DNA from: Salinarimonas ramus
GTDB taxonomy: Bacteria; Pseudomonadota; Alphaproteobacteria; Rhizobiales; Beijerinckiaceae
Length of the DNA stretch: 64,000 nucleotides
Direction of reading: 5' to 3'
Assembly (NCBI RefSeq): GCF_014645695.1
Contig: NZ_BMMF01000012.1
Location: forward strand, 62,001 to 126,000
Position 1 is the stretch's first letter. Every line of letters begins with the position of its first letter. Positions 48,035 through 57,129 of this stretch are shown piece after piece. A program made the translations under genes and the position numbers. The notes under the pieces are model-generated. The model did no database searches. It was given only the letters and a program-made list of their open reading frames with translations, and was not told the origin of the DNA.

Positions 48035-48781
48035 TCATGGCGAGTGCGCGTCGGCTCGATCCGGAACGCGACGCGCTCTGACCGCGTAGGCGAGCGGCGC
48101 GTTCAGGACGGGAGCGTCCTGCGGCCCGCGCACGGGATATCGCGCAGCATGGGCGAGCGCGAGATCCGAGAGCATCGCGAGGCGCAGCCGCGCGAGCTTG
48201 AACGGGCCGGGGAGGCCGACCACGGTCGCGGCCGTCGAGAATGGACCCCAGAACAAGGCATCTACGGCGTCGATGCGGAAGCCCGCCTCCTGCAGCCGGC
48301 GGCGCCAGAAGCTCGGCGTGCCGCGGTGATAATCGTCCGGATGGCCGTGAACGCGAAACACGAACGGTACGACGAAGAACAGCATGCCACCGTCCCTCGT
48401 CACCCGATGCAGCTCAAGCAGCGTCCGTTGGAGATCGTAGATGTGCTCGAACGTGTTGAGCGATAGGACCACATCGTAGCGCTCGTCTTCGACGGGCAGG
48501 TGCGTCTCCGGAGTGATCACGTAAGTGGGGCGCGTGCCCTCGTCGATATTCGCAGATTCGTAGGTCACGTCGGCAGCGGGTGCGTGCCAGCGCGACCGGA
48601 TGGCCGCGTAGTTCGTCTGCTCACCGCCACCGAAGTCGAGCACCTTGCCACCCAGCCCGAGATCGGCGAGGCGCTCGTACTCGAGGCAGCGCAGAAGGCT
48701 CTGGCGCGAAACTTCGGGCCAGAAGCGACGAAGCCTGCGCAGCGAGGGGCGCCGCCAAGCGACCTCCGGCTCCGGTGTCAT
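48035..48781 (-). CDS. Class I SAM-dependent methyltransferase
   Basis: 248-residue methyltransferase: SAM motif VLDFGGGEQTN (about 48-58), post-I acidic residues and VVLSLNTFEHIYDLQRTLLE typical for the methyltransferase-11 type, and a C-terminal region with DDYHRGTPSFWRRRL. The start overlaps the flippase stop (ATGA at 48778-48781). It probably methylates a sugar or the end of the growing polysaccharide; the true substrate is unknown. Confidence 0.8.
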   Translation of the reverse strand: MTPEPEVAWRRPSLRRLRRFWPEVSRQSLLRCLEYERLADLGLGGKVLDFGGGEQTNYAAIRSRWHAPAADVTYESANIDEGTRPTYVITPETHLPVEDERYDVVLSLNTFEHIYDLQRTLLELHRVTRDGGMLFFVVPFVFRVHGHPDDYHRGTPSFWRRRLQEAGFRIDAVDALFWGPFSTAATVVGLPGPFKLARLRLAMLSDLALAHAARYPVRGPQDAPVLNAPLAYAVRARRVPDRADAHSP

Positions 48782-50034
48782 GACCCTTCTCCTCCGTTGT
48801 CGGGCTCCCGCGAAGCCTTGCCGTAACGCGCCCCGACGATTGCCGCCGTCGCGAGGCTCGCGAACAGGTCGCGCAGCACGAAGGCCAGCGCTGCGCCGAG
48901 AACCCCCAGGGACGCGACCAGCGCGAGCATCGTCGCGATCGAGATGCCGGCGCGGGCGAGGACGAGATGCAGGAAGGTGGCCGCATCGAGCTGCGCCCGC
49001 ACGAACCGGAACTGCAGACGTCCCAGCATTCCGACCGCGACACCCGCGGTCATGATCTGCGCGTAGGGGATCGCATCCATGTAGCGCTCGCCGGCCAGGA
49101 CGGGCAGGAGCCAGGGCACAACCACCAGCGCCGTGAACGCGCACGCGCCGGCGAGCATGACGGAGGCGGCCAAGGAGACGCGCTTCAAATCGCGCCCGAA
49201 CCTCCTCGTTCGTGCGAGCAGGGGGTCGAGCGAGGCAATCGCCTCGCCGACGGCCGCCTGCAGCAGGCTGGGGACGCGCAGAGCAACGACATACACGGCG
49301 AGCGCCTCCGGGGAGACGAACCAGTAGAGGAGAAGCCGATCGAGGTTCTGCGCGAGCAGTGCCGGCAGCTCGTAGACGCTCACTTCCACGCCGTAGCGTG
49401 TCGCGCCGGCCTCCTCCAGCCCGGTCCTCGGGACCGCGCGCAGGCTCCAGAGGATGCCGAGAACGTTGCAGGCACCGGGGACGATCACGGTGGCGAGAAC
49501 GACCGGGAGGAACGGCTCCTCGAAGGCGAGCGCACATGCGACGACCGCGCCCGCGCGCACCACCGCGCCGCTCGCGTCGGCCACGAACAGCACGTCGTAA
49601 CGATCGAGCCCCACCGCGGCGTTTCGCCAGAAGGTGAGGCCCGCCCAGGGCAGGAAAGCCGCCGCAATTGCCATGAGCGCCGTCGAGACGAGAGCGCGGT
49701 CGGCGTCCCCGAGGAGAGCCGCCGCCGCCGCGAGAAGTGCGGCACCCAGTATCGCTCCGGCGGCGGAGATCGCGATCGCGCGTCGATAGCCTCCGCCCGC
49801 GCCTCGTGCGATGCCCTGCGCCTGTGCGTTGCCGAGACCCGGGAGCCCGAATACGCGCGCAGCATCGGCGATGGCGAGAACGAGCGCCTGCGCCGCGAAC
49901 TCGGCCGGATCGAGCACGCGCGCGAGAACGACGAACACCGCGATCCCGCTCGCGATCTCGATGGCCTTGCGCCCGAGCAGCAGCGGTGCCCGCATCGCGG
50001 CGAAGGCGACCACCGCCTTCTCGTGAGAGTTCAT
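48778..50034 (-). CDS. Polysaccharide flippase, Wzx type
   Basis: 418-residue membrane protein with about 12 hydrophobic helices, pattern of the MOP (Wzx/MVF) family. The N terminus MNSHEKAVVAFAAMRAPLLL is followed by helices typical of O-antigen/exopolysaccharide flippases. It would move lipid-linked oligosaccharide across the inner membrane. It lies 7 bp after the FkbM gene and overlaps the methyltransferase gene; no Wzy-type polymerase was recognised in the window. Confidence 0.82.
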   Translation of the reverse strand: MNSHEKAVVAFAAMRAPLLLGRKAIEIASGIAVFVVLARVLDPAEFAAQALVLAIADAARVFGLPGLGNAQAQGIARGAGGGYRRAIAISAAGAILGAALLAAAAALLGDADRALVSTALMAIAAAFLPWAGLTFWRNAAVGLDRYDVLFVADASGAVVRAGAVVACALAFEEPFLPVVLATVIVPGACNVLGILWSLRAVPRTGLEEAGATRYGVEVSVYELPALLAQNLDRLLLYWFVSPEALAVYVVALRVPSLLQAAVGEAIASLDPLLARTRRFGRDLKRVSLAASVMLAGACAFTALVVVPWLLPVLAGERYMDAIPYAQIMTAGVAVGMLGRLQFRFVRAQLDAATFLHLVLARAGISIATMLALVASLGVLGAALAFVLRDLFASLATAAIVGARYGKASREPDNGGEGS

Positions 50035-50041
50035 CTGTGCC

Positions 50042-50845
50042 TCACGGCCGTGTCCTCCGGGGATCCCGGCACAGAAGCAACGGCTTGCTGGAGGTGCGTC
50101 CACCGATCTCCTTGATCGTGGCGTAGCTCGCCGACAAGACGGCCCCGACCCGATGCGTGTCGCACAGGGACGGGTGCAGCTCGATGACGAGCGTCGCGAC
50201 GCGCGCCAGCGTGGCGCCGGCGTCGGCGAGGAGCGCCTCCTCGGAGCCCTCGACGTCGATCTTGGCGAGCGCGATCGTCCCATCGCCACTTCCTGCCGCC
50301 TGCGACACCAGCGTCCGGAATCCGCGGGTCTCGACGGGGATCGTGCCGTGCGGTTCCACACGGTTCGCCATGCTCGCCTCTCGGCGGGACACGTAGACGG
50401 TCTCGCCGTCGCGCGCTCCCGCGGCTGCCGCGAGCGCCCGGACCCCCGTCAGGCGCTCGGTGTTCCGGCTCAGGAGGTCGAAGGTCTCCGGCTCGGCCTC
50501 GACGCAGAGCATCGTCGCATCGGGCCTGCGAGCGGCGAGCCAGAGCGCGAACGTTCCGATGTGGGCACCGACGTCGAGCACGCGTGCATGCGGTGGAAGA
50601 TGCTCCAGCACCGGCTCGTACTCCGCCGAGGCGAGCACCTCGTGGACCGCCTGCTCGTCGCCGGCTCGCAGCCAGATCCGCCCGTAGCGCGTAGACACCG
50701 CCACCGGTACCGTGGGTGCGCTCCGCAGCGCGAGTGCGAGGCGCAGCGCGGAGAGGGGCCCTCCCGTCACCTTCGAGAGCGACGAAAGCCGGGCCATACG
50801 GGTGCGGAACGAAGCACGCGAGAGGATCGACGACGAGCGCGACAT
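50042..50845 (-). CDS. FkbM-family methyltransferase
   Basis: 267 residues. SAM motif VLDVGAHIGTFALWLAA (about 90-106), CVEAEPETFDLL and the FkbM signature KIDVEGSEEALLADA are intact. It most likely O-methylates a sugar. The ATG at 50845 is used, but upstream starts at 50890 and beyond are possible because none has a strong ribosome site. It is the first gene of fkbM-flippase-methyltransferase and is divergent from the asnB-glycosyltransferase operon. Confidence 0.78.
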   Translation of the reverse strand: MSRSSSILSRASFRTRMARLSSLSKVTGGPLSALRLALALRSAPTVPVAVSTRYGRIWLRAGDEQAVHEVLASAEYEPVLEHLPPHARVLDVGAHIGTFALWLAARRPDATMLCVEAEPETFDLLSRNTERLTGVRALAAAAGARDGETVYVSRREASMANRVEPHGTIPVETRGFRTLVSQAAGSGDGTIALAKIDVEGSEEALLADAGATLARVATLVIELHPSLCDTHRVGAVLSASYATIKEIGGRTSSKPLLLCRDPRRTRP

Positions 50846-51028
50846 GAATGGAGCATCCAGGCGGAAGAACTTTCCCGCGCCAGCGGTCATCGTGCGTGCG
50901 GCGCGTGGTGTCAACGCCGCGACCGCCCGGCCGGCACGTCTTGCGATTGGCGCGGCGCATGGCCTGGTGTAGAGCGTTGCGGCCGAGAGCCGAGCTGAGC
51001 GACGGCTGGTGCGAGGGAGCGGGCTAGG

Positions 51029-52930
51029 GTGTGCGGTATCGTCGGGATCTTCGATCCGAACGGGCAGCTGCCGCGGGGCACCCTCGAGCCCGACGTCCGC
51101 GCGATGACGGCGCGGCTCGTCCATCGCGGCCCCGACTCCGATGGTGTCTTCGTCGACCTGGACGCCGGGATCGCGCTCGGCCATCGACGGCTCGCCATCC
51201 TCGACAGGTCGGAGGCCGGGAGCCAGCCGATCGTTTCGTCAGACGGCCGTTGGGTGATGGTCTACAATGGCGAGATCTACGGGCTGGAGCGGCTTCGGAA
51301 CGTGCCGGCGCTCGCGGACGTGCGCTGGCGCGGGTCGTCCGACACGGAGGTGCTGCTCGAGAGCATCGCGCATCGGGGCCTGGACGAGACCCTGCGCGAT
51401 GCAGACGGCATGTTCGCTTTCGCCGTGTTCGACCGGCGCGAGCAGGTCCTCCATCTCGCGCGTGATCGCTTCGGCATGAAGCCGCTCGTGTACCAGCGCG
51501 GGGAGGGCGGGGTTACGTGGATCGCCTCGGACACGCGATGTCTCGGTCGGGGGATCGGCGCGAGCCTCGACCCGCACGGCATCGCCACGTTCCTGCGCTA
51601 CGGTCACGTTCCGAGCCCGCATACGATCTTCCGCGACATCGTGCGGCTCGGCCCCGGCGAGATCGCCTCCATCTCCCGGTCCGGAACCGTCGTCCGGCGC
51701 TGGTGGAGCCTGGACGAGTGGGCTCTGGCCCCGCGAGCCGCGTCGAAGCCGGAGGCAGCGATCGACGTCTTCGAGGAGGCGTTCGATCGCGCCGTTCGGG
51801 AGCGGTTGATCGCCGACGTCCCGCTCGGCGCCTTTCTCTCGGGTGGGGTCGATTCGGCGCTCGTCGTCTCGTCGATGGTGCGCGCCGCCTCCGAGCCGGT
51901 ACGCACCTTCTCCATCGGCTTCCCGGACCTCGGCTACGACGAGACTCCGATCGCCGCCGAGGTCGCCAAGCGGCTCGGGACGCGGCATACCAGCGCGCGC
52001 TTCGGCGAACCCGAGGCCGCAGCCGCGATCCCGGACCTGATCGCGGCGTTCGACGAACCGTTCGCCGACGCCTCGGCGTTGCCGACGTTGATGCTGTCGC
52101 GCCTCGCGCGCCGCGAGGTGGTGGTCGCCTTGTCGGGCGACGGCGGCGACGAGCTCTTCGCGGGGTACGACCGCCATCGCCTCGCCGGAAGGCTCGGCGC
52201 GCTGAGAACGGTGCCCCTTTCGGTGCGGGTGGCCTTCGCGAAGCGCCTGTCGGGGATGCAGGCACCGCTGCTCGACGGCATCGCGGCGCGCGCCGGTATC
52301 TCCCGCCTGTCGGAGCGGCTCCGCAAGCTCGGGCGGGTGATGGCGAGCGACGCGGAGCCGTGGCTCGAAGCCGTATCCCTCACGACGGCGCCGCAGGTCC
52401 TCGTCGACGCGCGCGAGCACGACGTCCCCCTCCCGGATGCTGCATTGTCTGATCCGCTCGATCGCATGCGTTGGCTGGACATGTCCGTCTATCTCGGCGA
52501 CGGCGTGCTGCAGAAGGTCGATCGCGCCTCCATGGCGGCGTCGCTGGAAGTCCGCCCCGCCTTCCTGTCTAACGATCTCGCACGCTTCGCGTGGAGCCTC
52601 CCTCGCGATCGCCTCCTCGGGCGAGGACGGGGCAAGCTCGTCGCCCGGGCATTGCTCGCTCGACGTCTGCCCGGGCACCTCGCGACGCTCCCCAAGCGCG
52701 GCTTCTCCGTGCCCCTCGCGGCCTGGCTGCGCGGATCGCTCAGATCCTTCGCCGGCGACCTGCTCGTCTCAGCGGAGATCGGTGGAGGCCACGTGAACGC
52801 CCGGGCAGTACGGGCCCTGTGGGACGAGCACGCCTCCGGGCGCCGCGACAACGCTTACGCCCTCTGGCCGATCGTGGTGCTCGAAGCATGGTGCAGGAGA
52901 CCCGACAACACGTCCGGAGCGCGTCGATGA
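51029..52930 (+). CDS. asnB: Asparagine synthase (glutamine-hydrolysing)-like amidotransferase
   Basis: 633 residues with an N-terminal class II glutaminase domain (nucleophile C2 in MCGIVGIFDPNG, then RLVHRGPDSDG, YNGEIYGLERL) and a C-terminal synthetase domain with the pyrophosphate loop FLSGGVDSALV and ALSGDGGDELFAGYDRH. The start codon is GTG, supported by GAGGGAG upstream. Placement as first gene of a glycosyltransferase operon suggests amidation of a uronic acid or glycan rather than free asparagine synthesis, as seen for AsnB-like proteins in polysaccharide loci. Stop overlaps the next gene by 4 bp. Confidence 0.85.
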   Translation: MCGIVGIFDPNGQLPRGTLEPDVRAMTARLVHRGPDSDGVFVDLDAGIALGHRRLAILDRSEAGSQPIVSSDGRWVMVYNGEIYGLERLRNVPALADVRWRGSSDTEVLLESIAHRGLDETLRDADGMFAFAVFDRREQVLHLARDRFGMKPLVYQRGEGGVTWIASDTRCLGRGIGASLDPHGIATFLRYGHVPSPHTIFRDIVRLGPGEIASISRSGTVVRRWWSLDEWALAPRAASKPEAAIDVFEEAFDRAVRERLIADVPLGAFLSGGVDSALVVSSMVRAASEPVRTFSIGFPDLGYDETPIAAEVAKRLGTRHTSARFGEPEAAAAIPDLIAAFDEPFADASALPTLMLSRLARREVVVALSGDGGDELFAGYDRHRLAGRLGALRTVPLSVRVAFAKRLSGMQAPLLDGIAARAGISRLSERLRKLGRVMASDAEPWLEAVSLTTAPQVLVDAREHDVPLPDAALSDPLDRMRWLDMSVYLGDGVLQKVDRASMAASLEVRPAFLSNDLARFAWSLPRDRLLGRGRGKLVARALLARRLPGHLATLPKRGFSVPLAAWLRGSLRSFAGDLLVSAEIGGGHVNARAVRALWDEHASGRRDNAYALWPIVVLEAWCRRPDNTSGARR

Positions 52931-54084
52931 CGACCGCGCGTGCATGCCCGGCGCGCAGCGCTCCGCGACCTCGGGACCTGACGGACGTCCGTGTCGTGCT
53001 CTACTTTCATCGTCTCGCGTCGGCCGGTGGCGCGGAGCGGATGCTCTGCCGGCTCGCGGAGGCGCTGGTCTCCTACGGCGCGGGCGTCGACGTCGTGAGC
53101 TGGGACGACGCTGCGGCGAACTCCTTCCATGCGCTGCCATCGGGCGTGACGTGGCATCGGCTGGGCTACACCCCCGGGCTCCGCGACAAGGCGCGACGCG
53201 CTCGGGAGCTGACGGGGCTGCTGCGGCGCATGCGAGCGGACGTCCTCGTCGGCTTTGTCATGAGCGCGGACCGCACCGTCTACGCGGCGTGCCGGATGGC
53301 GGGCGTCGCGCTGATCGTGGCCGAGCGGAACGCGCCCTCCATGTATCGCTTTCGGCACGGGATGGTCGGCCGAGCCATGATCCATGCCTCGCTCCACCTC
53401 GCCGACGCCGTCGTGGTTCAGTTCGCGTCCTTCGTGAAGCACTATCCGCCGACGCTGCGGCGCCGCATGCGGGTCATCGGCAACCCCGTCGACGTCGCCG
53501 CACGCGTCCCTGCGCGCCCGAGCTGCGATGGTCGACACATCCTGCTCTTCTGCGGCCGGCTCGATCCGCTCCAGAAGCGCCCGCAGATCGCCCTCGACGC
53601 CTTTGCTCGGATCGCACACGAATTCCCGGATTGGGATTTGCGGATCGTCGGCGGCGGGCCGGCGGCGGCGACGCTCCGCGAAGCGGCGGCGAAGCACGGG
53701 CTGTCGTCCCGGGTCCGCATCGACGGGGCTCGCAGCGACCTCGCGGACGTGTTCGCGCAGGCCGATCTCTTCGTGCTCCCGTCCGCCTTCGAGGGTTTCC
53801 CCAACGTCCTGGCCGAAGCCATGGCGGCGGGCCTCCCCGCCATCGCGTTCGAGAGCTGCGCGGGTGCGGCGGACCTCCTCGCTCTCGGCGGAGGATGGCT
53901 CGTCGGCGATGCCGATCCCGTCCGAGATCTCGCCGAGACGCTTCGCACGGCCATGCTTTCGCCCTCCGAACGGGCCGCTCGAGGTGCGCGGGCACGACAG
54001 GGCATGAAAGCGCTTGCCGCCACCGACGCCTTCGCGCCTTGGGCCGATCTCGTGCGGCAGGTGGTCGACGGGAGGCGCGGATGA
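52927..54084 (+). CDS. GT4-family glycosyltransferase
   Basis: 385-residue GT-B fold transferase with acceptor loop ASAGGAERML near residue 34 and donor-binding half (LLFCGRLDPLQKRPQIALDA, then SAFEGFPNVLAEAMAAGLP). Start fixed by the ATGA overlap with asnB; the frame is open further upstream within asnB. The donor sugar is not known. First transferase of five in this operon. Confidence 0.85.
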   Translation: MTTARACPARSAPRPRDLTDVRVVLYFHRLASAGGAERMLCRLAEALVSYGAGVDVVSWDDAAANSFHALPSGVTWHRLGYTPGLRDKARRARELTGLLRRMRADVLVGFVMSADRTVYAACRMAGVALIVAERNAPSMYRFRHGMVGRAMIHASLHLADAVVVQFASFVKHYPPTLRRRMRVIGNPVDVAARVPARPSCDGRHILLFCGRLDPLQKRPQIALDAFARIAHEFPDWDLRIVGGGPAAATLREAAAKHGLSSRVRIDGARSDLADVFAQADLFVLPSAFEGFPNVLAEAMAAGLPAIAFESCAGAADLLALGGGWLVGDADPVRDLAETLRTAMLSPSERAARGARARQGMKALAATDAFAPWADLVRQVVDGRRG

Positions 54085-55046
54085 CGAGGGAGGCGCTCGT
54101 CACCATCGCGATGACCGCTTACGACGCGCAGGAGACGATCGAAGCCGCGCTCGCATCCGCGGCGGCACAGACATGGCACCCCCGTGAGATCGTCGTCGTC
54201 GACGACGCATCCGGTGATCGCACGCCCGAGCTGCTGGAGCGCTTCGCGGCCCGCGTGCCCGATGTCCGGATCGTCAGGCACGGGGAAAATCGTGGCGTCG
54301 GCGCCGCTCGCAACAGTCTTCTGGTGGAGGCGCGCGGCGCCTTCGTCGTCTTCTTCGATGACGACGACGTCAGCGAGCCTCGTCGCGTGGAGGCGCAGGT
54401 CGACAGGATCGTCGCCTACGAGAGGCTGATTGGCGACGCCGGCCCCGTCGTCTGCCATGCGGCGCGGCTCGCCCGCTACCCGGATGGCGTCACCCGGCGC
54501 CTCCCGGCCATGGGCGAGGCGGCCAAGGGGTGGGCGCCTTCGGGGCATGCCGTCGCGGATGCGATCCTGCGGGGAACGGCCACCGGCATCGCCGGCGCTT
54601 GCGCGACCTGCAGCCAAGCCGCCCGCATCGAGACGTATCGGACGGTCGGCGGCTTCGACGAGAGCTTCAGACGTGGCGAGGACACCGACCTCGCCGTTCG
54701 GCTCGCCCGTGCAGGGGCGCATTTTGTCGGCCTCGAAGACGCCTTGGTGCACCAGACGATGACGCGCACCACCGACAAGAGCCTCGAAGCCGAGCGTGAG
54801 GCGTTCCTGATGCTCCTCGAGAAGAACCGCGATTTCCTCGATCAGTACGGGGAGTACGACTTCAGCCGTGGCTGGATCGAGGTTCGCCACCATTGGATGA
54901 TGCGTCGCCGCGTGCGCTTCGCAGGCGGCTTGTTGGCGCTCCTCGTGCGCAACCCGGTCGCGACAGCCCGGCGCCTGCGTCATGCGCTTCCGCGAATCGC
55001 GGACAACGAGGCCCATCGGGCGTTTCTGGGAGGCGACCCGTCGTGA
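54081..55046 (+). CDS. GT2-family glycosyltransferase
   Basis: 321-residue GT-A fold transferase. N-terminal VTIAMTAYDAQETIEAAL and EIVVVDDASGDRT bind the nucleotide; FFDDDDVSEP holds the DxD-type metal motif; the acceptor region includes GGFDESFRRGEDTDLAVR. Translationally coupled to both neighbours by 4-bp overlaps. It is a close homologue of the next gene, probably by duplication. Confidence 0.85.
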   Translation: MTREALVTIAMTAYDAQETIEAALASAAAQTWHPREIVVVDDASGDRTPELLERFAARVPDVRIVRHGENRGVGAARNSLLVEARGAFVVFFDDDDVSEPRRVEAQVDRIVAYERLIGDAGPVVCHAARLARYPDGVTRRLPAMGEAAKGWAPSGHAVADAILRGTATGIAGACATCSQAARIETYRTVGGFDESFRRGEDTDLAVRLARAGAHFVGLEDALVHQTMTRTTDKSLEAEREAFLMLLEKNRDFLDQYGEYDFSRGWIEVRHHWMMRRRVRFAGGLLALLVRNPVATARRLRHALPRIADNEAHRAFLGGDPS

Positions 55047-56005
55047 GCGCCGCCGCGCCTCTGGTGACCATCGCAATGACGTGCTTCGACGCGCGCGAGA
55101 CCGTCCTGCGCGCGCTCGAGAGCGCGTTCGCGCAGGACTGGCCGAGCCGCGAGATCCTCGTCGTCGACGACGCGTCTGCCGACGACACCGCCACGATCGT
55201 CGAGACCGCCGTCGCGGGACGCTCGGACGCTCGCCTCGTGCGACATTCGCGCAACAGCGGCGTCGGGGCGGCGAGGGCGACGCTTCTCGAGGAGGCGCGC
55301 GGCACCTTCGTCGTCTTCTTCGACGACGACGATACGAGCGGGCCCTCGCGCGTTCGCGTCCAGATCGAGCGCATCCTCGCCGAGGAAGCGCGCAGACCGG
55401 GCCCCGTCGTCTGCTACGCCTCCGGTCGACGCATCTATCCGAGCGGCCATGCGATGAGCATCGACGCGATCGGCTCGCGCGACACGCCGCCCTCGGGGGC
55501 CGACGTCGCAGCCTGGCTGCTCGTGTACGAACGCCGGCCGGGTCTCTTCTACGGCGGCGGGACGCCCGCCTGCTCTCTGGCAGCACGATGCGAGGACCTG
55601 AGGCGCGTGGGCGGTTTCGACCCGCGATTGCGCCGCCTCGAAGACGTCGATCTCGCGATCCGGCTCGCTTTCGCGGGCGCCACGTTCGTCGGAACGACCG
55701 AGCGCCTTTATACGCAGTACGCCACGACGGGTAACGACAAGACGCCGGAACGCAACCTCACGGGCGAGCTCGCGATCGTGGAGAAGCACGCGGCTTTCCT
55801 CCAGGAGCACGGGCTCCTGGACTATGCGCGGCGGTGGCCGATGCTCCGCTACAGGCACTTCGCAGGTGATCGGCCGGGCTTCGTCCGCGATCTGGTCGGT
55901 CTACTGCTGCGTCATCCCGTCAGGACGACGCGGCATCTCCTGGCGACGGGGCCGAAGCGCCTCTCACACGAACGTGCCGCGGGACGTGGAGGAGGGCGGC
56001 GATGA
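55043..56005 (+). CDS. GT2-family glycosyltransferase, paralogue of the preceding gene
   Basis: 320 residues with the same layout as its upstream neighbour: VTIAMTCFDARETVLRAL, EILVVDDASADDT, FFDDDDTSGPSR, GGFDPRLRRLEDVDLAIR. It starts with GTG in a GTGA overlap (55043-55046). A different loop around residues 140-190 (rich in Arg/Pro/Tyr) may set another acceptor or donor. Confidence 0.85.
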   Translation: MSAAAPLVTIAMTCFDARETVLRALESAFAQDWPSREILVVDDASADDTATIVETAVAGRSDARLVRHSRNSGVGAARATLLEEARGTFVVFFDDDDTSGPSRVRVQIERILAEEARRPGPVVCYASGRRIYPSGHAMSIDAIGSRDTPPSGADVAAWLLVYERRPGLFYGGGTPACSLAARCEDLRRVGGFDPRLRRLEDVDLAIRLAFAGATFVGTTERLYTQYATTGNDKTPERNLTGELAIVEKHAAFLQEHGLLDYARRWPMLRYRHFAGDRPGFVRDLVGLLLRHPVRTTRHLLATGPKRLSHERAAGRGGGRR

Positions 56006-57129
56006 AGGTCATGCTCGCCGCACGCGCCATCGGCGACGTCGCCGGTGGTGTCGAGCGCATGGTCCTCGCCATCGGCGCGGGACTCGCCGCGCGCGGCGTC
56101 GAGGTCGAGCTCCTGACGTGGGACCCGCAACACGCCACGGCGTTCTACCCGATACCGCCGGAGATCGTCTGGCACCGGGTCGCCGACGGGGACCCGGGTG
56201 TCCGCGCCGGGCTTCGGCGCCGTCTGCTACGGGCGCGTCGGCTTCGCGACCTGGTGCGGGAGCGCCGTCCGGACGTGGTCGTCGCCTTCCAGGACGGTCC
56301 CTTCCGGGCATTGCGCGCGTACCTCGCCGGCATCGACGTGCCCGTCGTCGCGGCCGAGCGCAATGCACCGTCGCGCTTCGACCACCTCCGACGCGGGCGG
56401 GTCGAACGGGCGATCGTCTTCGCCTCATTCCACGCGGCTGCGGCGGTCGTCGTGCAGTCTGCGAGCTACGTTTCGCTCTATCCGCGCACGCTCGCCGGGC
56501 GGATCGCGGTCGTCCCAAATCCGGTCGCTGCCGCGAGCGCCCCACGCGAACCCGTGCGCGACGATAGGGCGGTCTCGCGGCGCCGCACGTTGCTGAGCGT
56601 CGGGCGTCTGAGCTATCAGAAGAACCACGCCGTCCTGGTGCGAGCCTTCGCGCGCATGGCGGCTTCCCACCCCGAATGGGATCTCGTGATCCTGGGAGAC
56701 GGTGAGGAGCGCGCGCATCTGGAGCGGCTTGTGCAGGACCTCGGGATCGCGCATCGCGTCGCGCTACCGGGCGTGCGCCCCGACCCCGAGCGCGCCTACG
56801 CGAGCGCCGACCTTTTCTGCCTCGCGTCCCGATGGGAGGGCTTTCCGAATGCGCTCGCAGAAGCGGCGGCGCACGGCCTCGCCAGCGTCGCCTTCTCCGG
56901 TTGTGCGGGGGTGGATTCGATCATCGCGCACGAACGGTCGGGGCTGCTCGCTCCGGGGAACGCGGACGAGCGATCATTGGCGGAGGCCCTCGACCGCGCG
57001 ATGGGAGCGCCCGAACTGAGGGAGCGGCTCGGGCGCGAAGCGGCCCGCGTCGTCGAGGCCTACGCCCCCGACGCAATCTTCGACCGCTGGCTCGCTCTGC
57101 TCGAGCGGATCGCACGAGACAGGCGATGA
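56002..57129 (+). CDS. GT4-family glycosyltransferase
   Basis: 375 residues, GT-B fold. The acceptor loop DVAGGVERMVLAIGAG is at about 11-26; the donor half has LLSVGRLSYQKNHAVLV and SRWEGFPNALAEAAAHGLA. Overlaps both neighbours by ATGA. Resembles the transferases at 52927 and 57126 in overall plan. Confidence 0.85.
   Translation: MKVMLAARAIGDVAGGVERMVLAIGAGLAARGVEVELLTWDPQHATAFYPIPPEIVWHRVADGDPGVRAGLRRRLLRARRLRDLVRERRPDVVVAFQDGPFRALRAYLAGIDVPVVAAERNAPSRFDHLRRGRVERAIVFASFHAAAAVVVQSASYVSLYPRTLAGRIAVVPNPVAAASAPREPVRDDRAVSRRRTLLSVGRLSYQKNHAVLVRAFARMAASHPEWDLVILGDGEERAHLERLVQDLGIAHRVALPGVRPDPERAYASADLFCLASRWEGFPNALAEAAAHGLASVAFSGCAGVDSIIAHERSGLLAPGNADERSLAEALDRAMGAPELRERLGREAARVVEAYAPDAIFDRWLALLERIARDRR

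Noticed and set aside
52918-52930. Frameshift between asnB and the next gene
   Set aside because: The ATGA overlap with complete domains on both sides is a normal coupled junction.
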